Shown: positions 9,375 through 19,400 of the stretch, one piece after another
How positions within the stretch are numbered: position 1 is the first letter of the stretch
Layout of the letters: each line of letters begins with the position of its first letter
Origin: Breznakibacter sp047600785
GTDB taxonomy: Bacteria; Bacteroidota; Bacteroidia; Bacteroidales; Marinilabiliaceae
Reading direction: 5' to 3'
DNA length: 64,000 bases
Assembly: GCA_047600785.1 (NCBI GenBank)
Contig: JASGKH010000001.1
Span: 310,001-374,000, forward strand
Notes under the pieces: generated by a model
Told to the model about the DNA's origin: nothing
Databases searched by the model: none
What the model saw: the letters and a program-made list of their open reading frames with translations, nothing else
Position numbers and translations under genes: made by a program

Positions 9375-10493
9375 ATGACCGACGAAAAAAGTGTTCCAGA
9401 GCCTATAGTAAAGGACGACGAGATAGACCTTTTGGCGCTTGTGCGTACTATTTGGGCAGGCCGAAAAATCATCCTGTATACAAGTATGGCATGTGTGGTT
9501 GTTGGTTTGATCATTGCATTTACCAGTCCTAAAAAGTATACGACGTCGGCCACATTGTTACCTTCTTCGGAGAGGAAGAGTGGTAATTTGGGAAGTTTAA
9601 GTGCATTGGCAGGTATGGCCGGAATAAATGTAGGAGGTATGTTAGATGATGCCAGTGGTGTGCCAACAGAGTTGTATCCACAGGTGGTTGCCAGTGTTCC
9701 GTATCTGATGGAACTGATGCATAAAAAATTTTATTGGGAGCGCTTCAGGGCAAATATTAGTATTTATGAAGTTGCTCAACGTGACACAGTTGTATCGGCT
9801 TTTGCCATCATCAAAAAATACACCATTGGTTTACCATTTACATTGAAGAATGCCATTTTTCCTCCGAGAACTAATGATGTGCTACTTTATTCGAAATCAC
9901 ATGAAGGAGAAAGTTATTATGTATTGACAGATTTGGAACGAAAGGCAATGAGCCGATTGAAAGGAGCTGTTCATGTGGAATATGACAAAAAGAATGGTTT
10001 GGTGGTGGTTAGCGTGACGATGAACGAACCTTTATTGTGTGCCCAGTTGGCGGATAAAGCTGTACAATTGTTGCAAAAGCATGTGATTGATTACCGGATA
10101 CGACAGAGTGTCGAGAATCTGCAATTTATAGAAGAACGTTTTGCTGAGTCAAAAAAACGTTATGAGGAGGCTCAATGGATGTTTTTTGGTTACAAGGATG
10201 CACATCGCAATATTGTGGCCGAAAGAATGGATGTGGAATATCAACGGTTGAGTGATGCCTATGACATTGCATCTGCCATATATAAAAATCTGGCACAGCA
10301 GCTGGAGCAGGCTAAGATTACGGTGAAGGAGGAGACACCTGTGTTTAAGGTGTTGGATCCAGTGGTAGTGCCAAAAGATGCCCAATCGAAAAAATCAATG
10401 ATATTGGTGATTAGTATTTTTTTTGGTGTTTTCTTGGGAATTTTAGCCGTATTTGTGTCGAACATTTACATCAATATTAGAGTAAGATATTAA
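9375..10493 (+). CDS. Wzz/GumC-type chain-length determinant protein
   Basis: 372-aa inner-membrane polysaccharide co-polymerase. It shows the classical topology: a short cytoplasmic N-terminus (DEIDLLALVRTIWAGRK), a first transmembrane helix around residues 34-54, a large periplasmic domain with coiled-coil character (residues 225-310), and a second transmembrane helix near the C-terminus (residues 335-360) after a proline-containing stretch (VLDPVVVPKD). There is no C-terminal tyrosine kinase domain, so the protein is of the Wzz rather than the Wzc fusion type, and no separate BY-kinase is seen in the window. It regulates chain length and couples to the SLBB export proteins encoded just upstream. 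It marks the last GC-moderate gene before the AT-rich block. Confidence 0.88.
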   Translation: MTDEKSVPEPIVKDDEIDLLALVRTIWAGRKIILYTSMACVVVGLIIAFTSPKKYTTSATLLPSSERKSGNLGSLSALAGMAGINVGGMLDDASGVPTELYPQVVASVPYLMELMHKKFYWERFRANISIYEVAQRDTVVSAFAIIKKYTIGLPFTLKNAIFPPRTNDVLLYSKSHEGESYYVLTDLERKAMSRLKGAVHVEYDKKNGLVVVSVTMNEPLLCAQLADKAVQLLQKHVIDYRIRQSVENLQFIEERFAESKKRYEEAQWMFFGYKDAHRNIVAERMDVEYQRLSDAYDIASAIYKNLAQQLEQAKITVKEETPVFKVLDPVVVPKDAQSKKSMILVISIFFGVFLGILAVFVSNIYINIRVRY

Positions 10494-10954
10494 TATGCTT
10501 AGCTATATAAGCACAGTGGACAGCTTGTTTATTATCATAAGAGTTATTATAGATATATTTTTGGAATAAGAAGATTCATTAAGCTTATTTTTGAAGTTTA
10601 TATCAATATTATTTATTCATACCGAGCAAAGATTCCAAGACCGTTTTTGTCATTTATACCAACGAAATAGGGGCAGTAATTGGTTGGAATTATCGTCGCA
10701 GAGAGGTGGTATAAATTCGAAAGGGATTCTTAAATTACTATTGTTTAAATCTATTTACACTTTTATCATGACGAATTTGAATACAGTATTTATTAGAGGA
10801 AAACTCTCTCGATGATATTTTGCTTGGTTGGCTTTATTCATGTCGTTGGAGCTTAAGAAGCTGTGGATGGTTAGGAATTAAGAAAGAAGGAAGCCTCTCT
10901 GGTATTTAATGAGAAAAGATCAAAGTAAAAAGTAGGCTGATAATTCATTGTTTA
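10494..10954 (+). other. AT-rich intergenic region at the start of the variable polysaccharide block
   Basis: 461 bp with no convincing gene. A short open frame (10591-10815) has no recognisable motif. A perfect 9-bp inverted repeat, ATTTATACC (10652-10660) and GGTATAAAT (10708-10716), encloses 47 nt. A TATTTTTG sequence at 10556-10563 is a weak -7 candidate for the flippase operon. The stretch could be a long leader or the remains of a degraded gene; nothing decides between these. Confidence 0.4.
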
Positions 10955-12403
10955 ATGAGAAATAGAAAAAGAACCATAGTTAATATTATTACATCTGGAG
11001 GGCAGGTAGCCCTTATCGGTGTAATTTATTATTTTCTTTATAAATACTTATTGGATGAATTGGGTGTTGAATTGTTAGGAGTATGGTCTGTTGTAATGTC
11101 CACTTCGTCTATTGCTAACATTGCTGATTTAGGAATTGCAACTTCTATGGTCAGATTCGTTGCATTGTATGATCATCGAAAAAATTTGGCGAGAATTCCC
11201 CAATTAATATTTACAGGATTTATGTTCAATATAGTCATATTTATTCCATCTTGTTTGATAATATGGCCTATTGCTTATTTTGCATTGGGAAATGTTGTTG
11301 AAATAGAGTATGTTTCTCTTGCACGTCAATTGCTCCCTTTTTCATTGCTTTGTGTGTTGTTAAATTCATTATCTGGAGTTTATGGTTCGCTTTTGGATGG
11401 ATTTAGGCAAAATTACATAAGAAATTCGATATTTACTTTTTCATCTTTTGTTTTTCTACTCTTAGCTATTTGGAGTGTAAAACAATTTGGACTTATTGGG
11501 ATTGTTTGGGCGCAAGTATTCCAGTCCTTTTTGTCCTTAGTATTATGTATTTTTTTCGCTATTAGGGTGATCCAATTTAATCCTTTTAGGTGGGCATGGA
11601 GTAAGAGAATTTTTAAAGAAATATTTAATTACGGTATTAAATTTCAGTTAACCTCTATTACTGGGATTTTAAATGAACCAGTTACAAAAATGTTAATGTC
11701 TAAATTTGGAGGATTGGCATTTACTGGTTATTTTGAAATGGCGAACAAATTGATCATGCAAATACGTGGTGTTGTGGTGAGTGCAAATCAGAGTCTTATG
11801 CCTCTTTTAGTTAAAGAAAATGAGAGATCACAGGGGAATCAAAAACGATTTTCAATGTTAAGTTTAAGTTTTGTAGGGGTGTTTGTTGTTTCGCTATTCT
11901 TTTTATCTCTTGTAAATATATTAGGATCTTGCATTTCGATGATATGGATTGGATATGATGAAAAGATATTTATAGATGTACTTCTATTTATTTCATTGTC
12001 TATGTTCATAAATTTATTGTCTGCTCCTAGTTATTTTTATTTATTATCTGTGAATAGGCTTAATCCTATCATTGTCTCCCAGTTTTTAATGGCGATTATT
12101 AATCTGGTAATCGGCTATATTTTTGGGACTTTTTTTGGGGGTTATGGTATTGTGTTTTCTTGGATGATTGTAGTCATTTTTGGATCATGGTTTTTGATAA
12201 AATCTTTGGGATTTACCAACGCCTTTAGAGTCTTGTTAACCTGTAAATATTATGCTTTTTTATTTTTATTGTTGAATGTTGTGTGTATTGTAATTTCGAA
12301 AAAGTTACCTGGACTTATGTATTGGTGTTTTGTTATTAATTTGTTTGGTAGTGTCCTGATAATGATGGCTTTTTATAAAAGAAACAAACGCCTATTTTAT
12401 TAA
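10955..12403 (+). CDS. polysaccharide flippase (Wzx/MOP family)
   Basis: 482-aa polytopic inner-membrane protein with about 12-14 hydrophobic segments and few charged loops, the layout of MOP-superfamily flippases that move undecaprenyl-linked repeat units to the periplasm. N-terminal features such as the small-residue-rich segment after the first helix (GGQVALIGVIYYFLYKYL) and FGGLAFTGYFEMANKL in the middle resemble Wzx/RfbX proteins. It is the first gene of the AT-rich block and is followed 45 bp later by a glycosyltransferase. Sugar specificity cannot be predicted. Wzx proteins are highly divergent, so the call rests on topology and context. Confidence 0.8.
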   Translation: MRNRKRTIVNIITSGGQVALIGVIYYFLYKYLLDELGVELLGVWSVVMSTSSIANIADLGIATSMVRFVALYDHRKNLARIPQLIFTGFMFNIVIFIPSCLIIWPIAYFALGNVVEIEYVSLARQLLPFSLLCVLLNSLSGVYGSLLDGFRQNYIRNSIFTFSSFVFLLLAIWSVKQFGLIGIVWAQVFQSFLSLVLCIFFAIRVIQFNPFRWAWSKRIFKEIFNYGIKFQLTSITGILNEPVTKMLMSKFGGLAFTGYFEMANKLIMQIRGVVVSANQSLMPLLVKENERSQGNQKRFSMLSLSFVGVFVVSLFFLSLVNILGSCISMIWIGYDEKIFIDVLLFISLSMFINLLSAPSYFYLLSVNRLNPIIVSQFLMAIINLVIGYIFGTFFGGYGIVFSWMIVVIFGSWFLIKSLGFTNAFRVLLTCKYYAFLFLLLNVVCIVISKKLPGLMYWCFVINLFGSVLIMMAFYKRNKRLFY

Positions 12404-12448
12404 TTTATGTTTTAAATATGGTTTCCAAACTAATTGACTAGATAAAAA

Positions 12449-13309
12449 ATGAAGCTCTGTACCATTATAGTTTTATTTCATCCCAATGTGGAAGACCTTG
12501 TACTATCTTTGCCAACATTTAATAATGAAACTGACGGTGTTATTTTATGGAAAAATTCAATAATTAATGATGATTGTAAGAAAGTAATATCTTCATACAA
12601 TAACTTGATGGTTGCAGGAAATGAGAATAATTTAGGAATTGCTACAGCACTAAACAGATCCATTCAATTAGCAAAACAAAATGGTTTTAGTCATGTTCTG
12701 ACAATGGATCAGGACAGTTATTTTGATGAAGGATTAATTTTGCAATATAGATCAAAAATTAATTCATTTTCATATGATGATATTGGTGTATTTGGTATAA
12801 ATCCTATCCAGTTGGATACATATTTATTTAAAAAAGAGCATCGCGCCTTAGAGGTTTCCGATACAATAACTTCTGGGTCGATATTTAAAATCTCAAATTT
12901 TGAAAGAACTGGATATTTTGAAGATGATTTATTTATAGATGCAGTTGATTATGAGTATTGTTATAGAGCGAAGAGTCAATTTGGGCTGCGCACAATAGTC
13001 TTTTCGGATATTTTAATGCATCACAGAGTTGGTCATTCAGAAAAAACAAAATTGGGTTTTTCAAAAAATAATTATTCAGCATTCAGAATGTATTTCATTA
13101 TTCGGAACCACTTAACGATATGGAAACGGTACCCCGAGATATTTCCTCACAGATACAGGGTCACATTAATAAAGGATCATATACTCTTTCGGGCTGTTAA
13201 AATTATTTTGTTTGAAAAAAATAAATTGAAAAAAATAAAATCAATAATAATGGGAATTTATCATTTTATTATTGGAAAGTTGGGATTTTATAATATTAGT
13301 TCAAAATGA
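12449..13309 (+). CDS. family 2 glycosyltransferase (rhamnosyltransferase-like)
   Basis: 286-aa cytoplasmic or membrane-associated GT-A enzyme. It begins with the nucleotide-sugar binding strand (CTIIVLFHPN) and has ENNLGIATALNRSIQLAK followed by LTMDQDSYF, which carries the DxD metal-binding motif (DQD near residue 88), and ends with a hydrophobic tail. The order NLGIAxALN...MDQD is typical of the RfbN/RfbF-like rhamnosyltransferases of family GT2. The presence of rfbD at the end of the locus fits dTDP-rhamnose as donor, but that is inference. It lies between the flippase and another glycosyltransferase in the same operon. Confidence 0.82.
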   Translation: MKLCTIIVLFHPNVEDLVLSLPTFNNETDGVILWKNSIINDDCKKVISSYNNLMVAGNENNLGIATALNRSIQLAKQNGFSHVLTMDQDSYFDEGLILQYRSKINSFSYDDIGVFGINPIQLDTYLFKKEHRALEVSDTITSGSIFKISNFERTGYFEDDLFIDAVDYEYCYRAKSQFGLRTIVFSDILMHHRVGHSEKTKLGFSKNNYSAFRMYFIIRNHLTIWKRYPEIFPHRYRVTLIKDHILFRAVKIILFEKNKLKKIKSIIMGIYHFIIGKLGFYNISSK

Positions 13310-13319
13310 CTAGTGAGAT

Positions 13320-14568
13320 ATGAGTAATAATAATGCAATTTTTACTATTTGTGCTAAAAACTATCTAGCACAGGCATTGACGCTTAAAGGATCTGTTCAA
13401 AAGCACAATCCTGATACGGATTTTTTTATTTTTTTGGCGGATGAAAATACAAATCAATTTGGAGATTTGAATGTAATTGAATTGAATGAGTCATGGATTC
13501 CGAATTGGAAAAGTATGGCTTTTAAATACAACGTGATCGAGTTTTCAACATCCATCAAGCCGTTTTGTTTTGATAAATTGTTTAAGAACGGATACGAAAA
13601 AGTCATTTATCTTGACCCAGATGTTTATGTCACGGATAATCTCTATTTCATTTTTGAAAACTTAGATAAGTATGCGATAGTCATAACGCCCCATTATAAT
13701 CACATAGAGGCTGTTTATACAGGATCTGTGCCAGAAGAAGAGCTTCTTTTTGTTGGAATTTATAATTTAGGGTTTGGTGCCATTAAAAACAACGATATCG
13801 GGAATCAAGTAGTCGCATGGTGGAAAAATAGGCTTGAAAACAAATGTTATGCAGATAAAGAGGACGCTTATCATGTAGATCAACGTTGGATCGATTTTAT
13901 TCCAGGGTTCTTTCCCAATGATGTATTAATAACGCATCATGCCGGTATTAATATAGCAATTTGGAACTTACATGAACGTGTGTTATCAATGGGGAATGGC
14001 CGATATATTATTTCTGATATGAGAAATGGAAAGGATTACCCTCTTCTTTTTTTCCATTTTTCTGGTTTTGACCCGTATAATACAAAAGTTGTAAATAGGA
14101 GACACCCAAGATTTAACATTGATGTTTTTCCTACTCTTGAGCCGCTGATCAAAGAATACGCTGAATTAGTATACAGGAACAATTACGATATGTTTTCTAA
14201 GTTAAAATATGCATTTAATTCCTTTCACAATGGCTATGTCATAATGCCATTTCATCGGCGTTTATATCGAAAGCACATTGAGCATAACAATGCTTGCTCG
14301 GATCCTTTTCGACATAAAAGGTGAGTATTATCAAATTTTAAAATTAAATGGTTTATTGTCCAAGGATAAAAATAACGATTTAAATTTAGGGATAAGAAAG
14401 GAGACAAAATTGAATCTATCGTGGGTGGATCGGTTATTTCATGTATCTATGAAAATATTGATTTTCATTTTTGGAGTCAAGCGATATTATTATTTTTTAA
14501 AATATTTTAGAACAAATACTCGACTGGAAAATCAATATTTTCTAATTAGCAATAAACAACAAGCATGA
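13320..14568 (+). CDS. GT-A glycosyltransferase interrupted by a one-base frameshift
   Basis: Putative retaining-type glycosyltransferase. The first frame (13320-14324, 334 aa) has the start FTICAKNYLAQALTLKGSV, the DxD-type motif YLDPDVYV near residue 100, and HVDQRWIDFIPGFF and GINIAIWNLHER further on. The frame ends soon after NNACSDPF. Dropping one T of the TTTT at 14306-14309 joins it to the frame that continues as DIKGEYYQILKLNGLLS and runs to 14568. The joined C-terminus (…DPFDIKGEYYQ) looks like the ordinary tail of such enzymes. The restored stop overlaps the next start as ATGA (14565-14568), which supports the join. Either a homopolymer sequencing error or a recent inactivation. Confidence 0.75.
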
Positions 14569-15704
14569 GGATTGCAATAGATGCAAGGCCGTTTACTCGA
14601 GATATAATGGGAGTAGGCAATTTTCTAAAATTGACTGTTCTGAATATGGCATATACTGATGTGAGTATTGAAATATATCTTTTAAACCCAGGAAAGTTTC
14701 ATAAATCTTTGGATGTGGTTTTTCCGAGCAATGTGAAAGTCATAACTTGTCCATTAAGTCGAAGATTCAATGTGCCAAATCTTTTGTGGTACTTGTTAAA
14801 AGTTCCAACAGTTTTATGTGGGTTGAATGTGGATGTTTTCTATTCGCCAACTCCATCGTTGCCATTTTTTTTACCCAAGCGACCAATAAAGGTGATTACT
14901 GTTCACGATGTCGTTGGTCTGGAGTTTGTGAATACAATGGCCTTAAATAACAAGATAAGTAGTGCCATTATGTATAAAAGATCCATTAACGGAGCGGATT
15001 TGATATGGACAAATTCGGAGTATACAAAAGAGGGTGTTGAAAGGTATTTTCCTAATCGTAAATCTAGAGATACTTTTGTTGGTTGTTCAATTGATACCAG
15101 TTATTTCAGAAAAATTGAAATTTCCAACGATGAAATCTCTAAGCTAAAAAAAAAATACTCCATTAGTGATAAGTTTATTTTGTTTGTTGGGAGCCTTGAG
15201 CCAAGAAAAAACATTACATTTTTGTTGGAGTTAATGCCTAAGTTGTATTTTGAACATGGTATTCAATTACTTGTAGTCGGTGCAAGAGGGTGGAAAAATT
15301 CTTCAATTTTTGAGATCGTCAACAATCTAGACTTTCCTCGTCAATCAACTATTTTTGCAGGATATGTTGATATAATTGAGTTAGTGAAACTTTACAATAT
15401 TGCAAACTGTTTTGTTTCGACGTCATTGAATGAAGGATTTGGAATGCCACAACTTGAGGCCATATTTTGTGGATGTCCAGTCGTTACAGCTTGTAATTCG
15501 GCAATGATTGAGGTTGTTCAGGATTACGGGAGTTTAGTTTCTGGATGGGATCCTGAAGTTTGGGTTGATAAAATAGTAGAAAAGGTTTCTTTGCCAAAAC
15601 TGCAGCAAGAAATTACAATGTTATTTAAGGAGAAGTATCGTTGGGCAAATATAATAGGACGTTTAGTGACAGACATCGATAAGATTTTAAGGGATGGGAG
15701 GTAA
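14565..15704 (+). CDS. family 4 glycosyltransferase
   Basis: 379-aa GT-B fold enzyme. The N-terminus MRIAIDARPFTRDIMGVGNF has the glycine-rich acceptor-side loop seen in mannosyl- and related GT4 transferases. The C-terminal donor domain holds FVGSLEPRKNITFLLE (about residue 207) and the EGFGMPQLEA motif (about residue 290) carrying the conserved EX7E-type glutamates. It starts within the stop codon of the preceding glycosyltransferase (ATGA overlap), so the two are translationally coupled. It transfers a sugar during repeat-unit assembly at the inner face of the membrane; donor and linkage unknown. Confidence 0.88.
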   Translation: MRIAIDARPFTRDIMGVGNFLKLTVLNMAYTDVSIEIYLLNPGKFHKSLDVVFPSNVKVITCPLSRRFNVPNLLWYLLKVPTVLCGLNVDVFYSPTPSLPFFLPKRPIKVITVHDVVGLEFVNTMALNNKISSAIMYKRSINGADLIWTNSEYTKEGVERYFPNRKSRDTFVGCSIDTSYFRKIEISNDEISKLKKKYSISDKFILFVGSLEPRKNITFLLELMPKLYFEHGIQLLVVGARGWKNSSIFEIVNNLDFPRQSTIFAGYVDIIELVKLYNIANCFVSTSLNEGFGMPQLEAIFCGCPVVTACNSAMIEVVQDYGSLVSGWDPEVWVDKIVEKVSLPKLQQEITMLFKEKYRWANIIGRLVTDIDKILRDGR

Positions 15705-15991
15705 CTCTTGTGTGTAAACACAGCTTTGTGAGCCTGAGGAAAAATATTTTAATAACAGTGGGCAAAATGGTAAATAGGCTTCTTTATTTCTTGTATATGA
15801 AAACTTGTACAACGATGGTATAGGATATAGAAAGACTGATAAAGAAAGGTTTTAGTTCTGTAGAATTTGTAAGAATTGTACAAGGAGGCTTTGACAGAAA
15901 ATTTGGGATTTAGTAAAAAGGATTGACGAATTGCTCTTTGGTTAGTGAATTTTATTCTGCCTCATTAGGCGAAATAAATGCTGGTGTAAAT

Positions 15992-17140
15992 ATGAAAAAG
16001 GCTTTATCTATAAAATGGTCGTTTGAGAAACTATTGGTGCACTTGTTTTTCGTCTTTTTCTGTGCGCAAATTCTTTCTCCATACTTTTTAGGACGAACAT
16101 TTTATCTAGAATTTCTAGTGGCTTTATTCAATCCCTATTTTCATTTTTGGATATATAGGCAAAAAATTCCTAAACGTTTTGTGTGGGTATTGTTGGCTTT
16201 GTTTCTAATGTTGCTTTTTTTCAATATTCAGATGTTCATAAAGATGGTTTTCATGATTGTTTCTGTGTGTTTTTTGTTTTATGTCTATGAAAAGAAGCTT
16301 TTTTTTTGGAGACCTTATTTGGTTGTAAGTATATTTTTTGCAGTAGGGCAGTTTATATTCTTATTTATTAATCCTAATTTTGCAATTTCAATTGGGCCTA
16401 CAGCTATTGCGCAAAAGATCTGGGGGGTGTACGCCACCAAGAGTTTGACAAATTTTTATACTATCTTTTTTATTCCGCGAGTGAGCGGATTGTCGAGAGA
16501 AGCAGGTTTCTTTGCGGCCTTTTTAATATCGGTGTTGTTTTTCCTGTATATTGAAAAACGTAGAACCGGTCATTCTATAGGAATTTGGGTCATTGTTTTA
16601 CTGTTGCTTGGCTTTGTTCTTTCTTTTTCAAAAATGTCATTGTTTATCTTTCCATTGTTGTTTGTTGAACGATTCCGAAAAGTAATAGATAAGGTTCCTT
16701 TTCTTGCCATGCTAGTATTTTTTGTTTCAGCTATGATTTTCTTGTGGATAGGAAAGGTTTCGTATTTAGTAGATCCAGTCAATGAATCTTTTTTACATCG
16801 TTTTGGGGGGTATGCTCTTTTTCCCTCTTTGAATCTAGGTGAGTTGATTTTTGGAACAGGAGATTTGAGTTCTGTAGGCTCTCCGTTAATCGGAGCACTT
16901 TGCTCAATGGGATATGATTCTTTTGCTGGGCTTTCTGGCTTTATGATTGAGAAAGGAATACTATTTTCTTTTCTGTTTTTCTTGATGTTCTTGTTTTTTG
17001 GTGTGTCCACTTCTGGATTATTAGTACTTTTGTTTTTGACAATTAATGTGCAGATGGACACAAGTCAGAATTTTGTTGTGATGGCATATTTTCTTTGTTT
17101 TAAATTTTTCATTGACAAACAATACTCCTTATTTCCTTAG
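15992..17140 (+). CDS. O-antigen polymerase-like membrane protein (Wzy candidate 1)
   Basis: Polytopic membrane protein of about 382 aa with roughly ten hydrophobic segments. The segment around PRVSGLSREAGFFAAFL and the following periplasmic-type loop with FGTGDLSSVGSPLIG match the general Wzy/O-antigen ligase pattern, in which a large loop carries catalytic arginines. The open frame extends upstream to a TTG at 15923, but the ATG at 15992 directly precedes the first membrane segment and is the more likely start. The 218 to 287 bp before it show no gene. Polymerases diverge so strongly that the call rests on topology, context and the Arg-containing loop. Confidence 0.7.
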   Translation: MKKALSIKWSFEKLLVHLFFVFFCAQILSPYFLGRTFYLEFLVALFNPYFHFWIYRQKIPKRFVWVLLALFLMLLFFNIQMFIKMVFMIVSVCFLFYVYEKKLFFWRPYLVVSIFFAVGQFIFLFINPNFAISIGPTAIAQKIWGVYATKSLTNFYTIFFIPRVSGLSREAGFFAAFLISVLFFLYIEKRRTGHSIGIWVIVLLLLGFVLSFSKMSLFIFPLLFVERFRKVIDKVPFLAMLVFFVSAMIFLWIGKVSYLVDPVNESFLHRFGGYALFPSLNLGELIFGTGDLSSVGSPLIGALCSMGYDSFAGLSGFMIEKGILFSFLFFLMFLFFGVSTSGLLVLLFLTINVQMDTSQNFVVMAYFLCFKFFIDKQYSLFP

Positions 17141-17146
17141 AAAAGA

Positions 17147-18193
17147 ATGATATATGTAAATGCACGTTTTTTGACACAAAAAATCACAGGAGTTCAACGA
17201 TATGCAGTTGAACTATGTAGTAGGCTTAAGAAGCAGCGAGATGATTTGATCTTTGTTGCGCCTGTCAATATACTTGATGAAAACAAAATAGTTTCATCCC
17301 AACTTGGGGTAAAGTGTTTTGGCTCTTTCGAAGGGCACTTATGGGAGCAGATAGATTTGCCATTATTTTTAAAAAAAAATGGCAGTCCATTGTTGTTGAA
17401 TCTTTGTAATACAGCCCCATTATTATATGGCAATAAAGTTTCCACCATTCATGATTTAGCCTTTTTGTACAATCCGTTGTGGTTTTCTGTGAGTTTCCGT
17501 TGGTTTTATCGAGTAACTGTACCTCGTATAGCTAAGAGCTCTATTCATATCATTACAGTTAGTCAATTTTCAAAGCAAGAGCTATTGGAAAGATTTAGAG
17601 TCGATAAAGATAAAATTTCTGTTATTTACAATGCTGTTGATAAACGATTTCATTGTGATGGCTTAAATTCTCGTGATAGGTTCGTATTGTTTGTTGGTTC
17701 AAATGATCCTAGGAAAAATATGTCAAGTTTGATTGAAGCATTTAGATATTTACCTAAGGATATACACTTAAAAATTGTCGGGGGGAGTGGTGCTTCATTT
17801 AATAATAATCAACAGGATCTAGTCAATTTACCCAATATTGATTTTTTGGGTTATGTCTCAGAAGATGAGCTGATTAAATATTATTGTTCGGCAAATTGTT
17901 TTGTTTACCCATCGTTATATGAGGGTTTTGGTTTGCCTCCGCTTGAGGCTCAGGCAGCAGGAATTCCGATAGCGGTTTCGAGTATAGCTGTTTTTAAGGA
18001 AATCTTTGGTCAGTCTGCCTTATATTTCAATCCAATAGATCCTAAATCAATTGCAGAATCTATAGTGATTTTGACTGCAATGGACTCAAAAGAAAAGATT
18101 CAGTTTGTGCAGAAAGGAATTGTCAATTCTCTTCGTTTTTCTTGGGATTTTTCTACAACACAGATAAGTTTGTTATTGGATGAATTGGGCTGA
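17147..18193 (+). CDS. family 4 glycosyltransferase
   Basis: 348-aa GT-B enzyme. The N-terminal half starts IYVNARFLTQKITGVQRYAV, the loop typical of GT4 proteins that resemble WbaZ and mannosyltransferases, followed by STIHDLAFL. The donor-binding half has FVGSNDPRKNMSSLIEAF (about residue 182) and YEGFGLPPLEAQAAG (about residue 260), with the conserved glutamate pair. It is 6 bp downstream of the preceding polymerase-like gene and overlaps the next membrane protein gene by 14 bp, so all three belong to one transcript. Confidence 0.88.
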   Translation: MIYVNARFLTQKITGVQRYAVELCSRLKKQRDDLIFVAPVNILDENKIVSSQLGVKCFGSFEGHLWEQIDLPLFLKKNGSPLLLNLCNTAPLLYGNKVSTIHDLAFLYNPLWFSVSFRWFYRVTVPRIAKSSIHIITVSQFSKQELLERFRVDKDKISVIYNAVDKRFHCDGLNSRDRFVLFVGSNDPRKNMSSLIEAFRYLPKDIHLKIVGGSGASFNNNQQDLVNLPNIDFLGYVSEDELIKYYCSANCFVYPSLYEGFGLPPLEAQAAGIPIAVSSIAVFKEIFGQSALYFNPIDPKSIAESIVILTAMDSKEKIQFVQKGIVNSLRFSWDFSTTQISLLLDELG

Positions 18194-19400
18194 TAGTGGT
18201 TTCAATAAGTACAGAAAGTCAACGGTTTTTTTAACTGTGTTATTGGTCTTTCTTCTCCAATTACAGGATATAAAGTTCTTTGGAGTGAAGGGAGGCGAAT
18301 GTTTAGGTTTGGTTGTTCTTTTTTTTTCAGTTAAGAAGTTAAATCTTTCTGAAAAGATATTATTCGTTTTTTTCACGTTTTTTCTTCTGATAACCATTAT
18401 AAAGAATACTTCTACCTACTTCCCCGATGTGACGTATGATCATATTTTTAAAACGCCATATTTGATAAACATTGCCAGATGGCTTGAGTATATGTCCTGT
18501 ATTGGAATTATGGTATTTGTAAGGTTGTATCTTTTTAACTCAGATCACAAAGAGAATTTATTTTCCTTATTTTTAATGCAGAATGTTATTTTTTCTTTGT
18601 TAATACTGTTTTTTTTTGTAATAGAGATTCAAGGTTGGTCGTTGTTTGATTTTGCTTATGGATCGAATAATAGGCTCAAAGCTTTTTTTGTAGAGGGAGG
18701 ACCATTCGGATTGTACAATGCTTTTTTGATAATATTCTCTTGGTTGTTTCTTAAAGATAAACAAAAATTGTTGGCTGTCGTTGTCTTCGGTTTGATGGTC
18801 GTTTTAAGTCGTTCTAAAGCAGGTACAACTTGTTTGTTGATTTTTTTTGTGATCGAGGCGATTGTTGCCCTCTTTCGTAAATGTTCGTTTAGGTTAATCT
18901 ATAAATTTTTGTTAGCGGGTTTCGTTTTTTTTGCTTTTTGTTTTATTGGTTACGAAATGTTCAAACCCTATACCCAAACACTGTTTGACTACGAATTTTT
19001 AATAGGAATAGTCAATGATAATCCGGAACATTATTGGATAAATGGGGGACGGATACCCGGATATTACATTACCAAAAGAATGGTGGTTGAAAATCCATTG
19101 ACAGGAATTGGTGTCGGTAATTATCAATTGTTGAGAAACAGTGATTTGTTCCGAATGGATTTTTCTGTAACAAAATATTGGGATTATCATGGGTTTGGAG
19201 GTATAGTCGATCTGGTTGTTGAATTTGGGGTAATCGGTTTGTGTTGTTTTTTGATAATCATATATAAAATGTATTTCAAATCACTTTCTTGGAGGGCTTT
19301 GATCGTTTTGTTGCCATTTTTTTTTGGCTTACCATTGTATTTCCACTATCCTTGGGTGATATTAACTATTTTGAAGTGTCATAAAACTATAGAACGATGA
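18180..19400 (+). CDS. O-antigen ligase/polymerase-like membrane protein (Wzy/WaaL candidate 2)
   Basis: 406-aa polytopic membrane protein with about ten to twelve hydrophobic helices. A segment VVLSRSKAGTTCLLIFF followed by a long loop containing NGGRIPGYYITKRMVVENPLTGIGVGNYQLL is the clearest evidence: the pattern of a serine-arginine helix, then a loop ending in NPLxGxGxGN is characteristic of the O-antigen ligase/polymerase superfamily. It overlaps the preceding glycosyltransferase by 14 bp and the following acetyltransferase by 4 bp. Two such proteins in one locus suggest that one polymerises and the other ligates or polymerises a second repeat. Confidence 0.78.
   Translation: MNWADSGFNKYRKSTVFLTVLLVFLLQLQDIKFFGVKGGECLGLVVLFFSVKKLNLSEKILFVFFTFFLLITIIKNTSTYFPDVTYDHIFKTPYLINIARWLEYMSCIGIMVFVRLYLFNSDHKENLFSLFLMQNVIFSLLILFFFVIEIQGWSLFDFAYGSNNRLKAFFVEGGPFGLYNAFLIIFSWLFLKDKQKLLAVVVFGLMVVLSRSKAGTTCLLIFFVIEAIVALFRKCSFRLIYKFLLAGFVFFAFCFIGYEMFKPYTQTLFDYEFLIGIVNDNPEHYWINGGRIPGYYITKRMVVENPLTGIGVGNYQLLRNSDLFRMDFSVTKYWDYHGFGGIVDLVVEFGVIGLCCFLIIIYKMYFKSLSWRALIVLLPFFFGLPLYFHYPWVILTILKCHKTIER

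Noticed and set aside
10591..10815. Open frame of 74 codons before the flippase gene
   Set aside because: No motif, AT-driven composition, and other frames are equally unconvincing.
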